A stretch of DNA of 43,785 bases from Aeromicrobium sp. (GTDB lineage: Bacteria > Actinomycetota > Actinomycetes > Propionibacteriales > Nocardioidaceae), in assembly GCA_023257515.1 (NCBI GenBank), contig JALRCA010000106.1:1-43785 (forward strand), written 5' to 3'. The translations under genes and the position numbers were made by a program. Position 1 is the stretch's first letter. Every line of letters begins with the position of its first letter. Under the pieces are notes generated by a model that worked only from the letters and a program-made list of their open reading frames with translations, was not told the DNA's origin and made no database searches. Of the stretch, positions 42,766 to 43,785 are shown piece by piece.

Positions 42766-43725
42766 GTGATCGTCCCGTTCTCCGTCCGCGACTTCCTGGA
42801 CCGCGCCCTGACGGTCTACCCCGACCGCGTCGCCGTGGTCGACGAGCCCGACCAGCCCGCCGAGTCCTGGGGTGAGCTCACCTACGCCGAGGTCGGACGG
42901 CTCGCGCGGGCCCAGGCTGCGACCCTCGACCGGCTCGGGGTCCCCGTCGGTGGCCGCGTCGCGATGGTCTCCCAGAACGCTGCTCGCCTGCTCACCTCGT
43001 TCTACGGCGTCTCGGGCTGGGGCCGCGTCTTCGTGCCGGTGAACTTCCGGCTCGCGCCCGCCGAGGTCGAGTACATCGTCCAGCACAGCGGGGCCGAGGT
43101 CGTGGTGCTCGACCCGTCGCTGGAGCACCTGCGCGACGCGTGCTCGTCGGCCAAGCACGTGTTCACGATCGGGGTCGACGACGACCGCATCTGGGACACC
43201 TCGGCCGGCGACCCGCAGGAGTGGGAGCCCGACGAGAACGCGACCGCCACGATCAACTACACCTCCGGCACGACGGCCCGGCCCAAGGGCGTGCAGCAGA
43301 CGCACCGGGCCCTGTGGACCAACGCGACCGTCTTCGGGTGGCAGGCGTCGGTCAGCGACCGCGACGTCTACCTGCACACGCTGCCGATGTTCCACTGCAA
43401 CGGCTGGGGCATGGTCTACGGCGTCACGGGCATGGGCGGGCGGCACGTCGTGCTGCGGCAGGTCGACGGCACCGAGATCCTCAAGCGGATCGAGGAGCAG
43501 CAGGTCACGCTCCTGTGCTGCGCGCCCGCGGTCCTGGCCGCCACGCTCGACGCGCTCAAGACGTGGGACGGACCGACCGGCCGCGACCGCGTGCGGTGCG
43601 TCGTGGCGGGCGCACCGCCGCCGACCCGCACGATCGAGCGGGTGCGCACACAGCCGCCGTTCACATGTTGCCGCTTCCGCCGCAGTCTCCAGGCGTTTGG
43701 AGCATGGAGCCTTTGGCTGCGATGA
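42766..43725 (+). CDS. AlkK/FadD-type acyl-CoA ligase, truncated at a sequence junction
   Basis: The N-terminal ~295 residues of an acyl-CoA synthetase (usual length 510-540). Has the family order: AMP-binding NYTSGTTARPKGVQQTHRA, then the AlkK-type LPMFHCNGWGMVYGVTGMGG and CVVAGAPPPTRTIERV. After about 43650 the frame reads QPPFTCCRFRRSLQAFGAW and stops at 43723-43725, which fits no ligase. The A5 to A10 motifs and catalytic Lys are missing. The GTG start has AGGAGGA 5 nt upstream. Either the gene is broken by an insertion or the contig end is chimeric. Confidence 0.85.
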   Translation: MIVPFSVRDFLDRALTVYPDRVAVVDEPDQPAESWGELTYAEVGRLARAQAATLDRLGVPVGGRVAMVSQNAARLLTSFYGVSGWGRVFVPVNFRLAPAEVEYIVQHSGAEVVVLDPSLEHLRDACSSAKHVFTIGVDDDRIWDTSAGDPQEWEPDENATATINYTSGTTARPKGVQQTHRALWTNATVFGWQASVSDRDVYLHTLPMFHCNGWGMVYGVTGMGGRHVVLRQVDGTEILKRIEEQQVTLLCCAPAVLAATLDALKTWDGPTGRDRVRCVVAGAPPPTRTIERVRTQPPFTCCRFRRSLQAFGAWSLWLR

Positions 43726-43785
43726 CAGCGGATTTCCCGCCAACTTTAAGAGTAAAGCTGACAACAGGCAGCAGTGCTTTGTACA
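43650..43785. other. Low-GC tail of foreign or chimeric sequence
   Basis: From about 43650 to the end, base composition drops from ~70% to roughly half GC, with A/T-rich stretches (CAACTTTAAGAGTAAAGC) seen nowhere else in the window. No reading frame on either strand resembles a known protein. No terminal inverted repeat or target duplication can be assessed because the window ends. Confidence 0.7.

Noticed and set aside
43416-43664. Minus-strand gene in the terminal segment
   Set aside because: Mostly antisense to the acyl-CoA ligase; no recognisable protein in the foreign tail.

Overview
This is a high-GC actinobacterial chromosome segment, most likely from the Nocardioidaceae and possibly Aeromicrobium. 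That placement is inferred from codon use, frequent GTG starts, leaderless promoters of the form TANNNT + 6-7 nt + start codon, and gene order. The block DECH helicase / TadE-like proteins / TadC / TadB / TadA / Ssd / HAD phosphatase matches the order I recall around Rv3649-Rv3661 of Mycobacterium tuberculosis. Almost every base is coding; no tRNA, rRNA, CRISPR array or transposase gene was recognised.

Layout. 1-4374: start of a proton-pumping pyrophosphatase (minus, cut by the window edge), a STAS anti-sigma antagonist, a MrfA/YprA-type DECH helicase and an alpha/beta hydrolase. 4449-9508: a minus-strand Tad/Flp pilus locus with two small Flp-like pilins, two TadE-like proteins, TadC, TadB, TadA and a TadZ/Ssd-like ATPase. 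The two upstream regions of this locus carry the same paired TGTGGAC motif. 9653-13554: a HAD-IB phosphatase, a catalytically degenerate Fic-fold protein, a SAM-methyltransferase-like protein and a LytS-type histidine kinase without its usual partner.

13508-35470: a large surface-polysaccharide cluster. It holds a Wzy-type polymerase/ligase, a Wzz/BY-kinase, a Wzx flippase, five glycosyltransferases (one GT61, four GT4-like), three FkbM and several other methyltransferases, a GDP-mannose dehydratase-family enzyme, a GDP-mannose 3,5-epimerase-like enzyme, an SGNH-like esterase, and a compact acyl-ACP cassette (ligase, carrier protein, SDR, methyltransferase, hexapeptide acyltransferase). A GMP reductase of the GuaB1 family sits inside it. 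No initiating phosphoglycosyl transferase is visible, so that step must be encoded elsewhere. Both outer edges of the cluster overlap the 3' end of the flanking housekeeping gene by about 50 nt.

35420-38301: a biotin-uptake locus, bioQ (TetR) divergent from bioY-bioM-bioN, with two tandem TGAAC-N3-GTTCA operators between them. A three-unit palindromic repeat array separates bioM from bioN. 38440-42692: FprA ferredoxin-NADP reductase followed by a very strong bidirectional terminator, a methyltransferase, a lipoprotein, a 3-hydroxyacyl-CoA dehydrogenase and a GNAT acetyltransferase. 42766-end: an AlkK-type acyl-CoA ligase whose coding sequence stops making sense near 43650. There the last ~135 bases switch to lower-GC sequence, suggesting a chimeric contig end or an insertion boundary.

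For second looks the strongest candidates are the acyl-ACP decoration cassette, the four intergenic palindrome families, the paired motif upstream of the pilus genes, and the pseudo-Fic protein.
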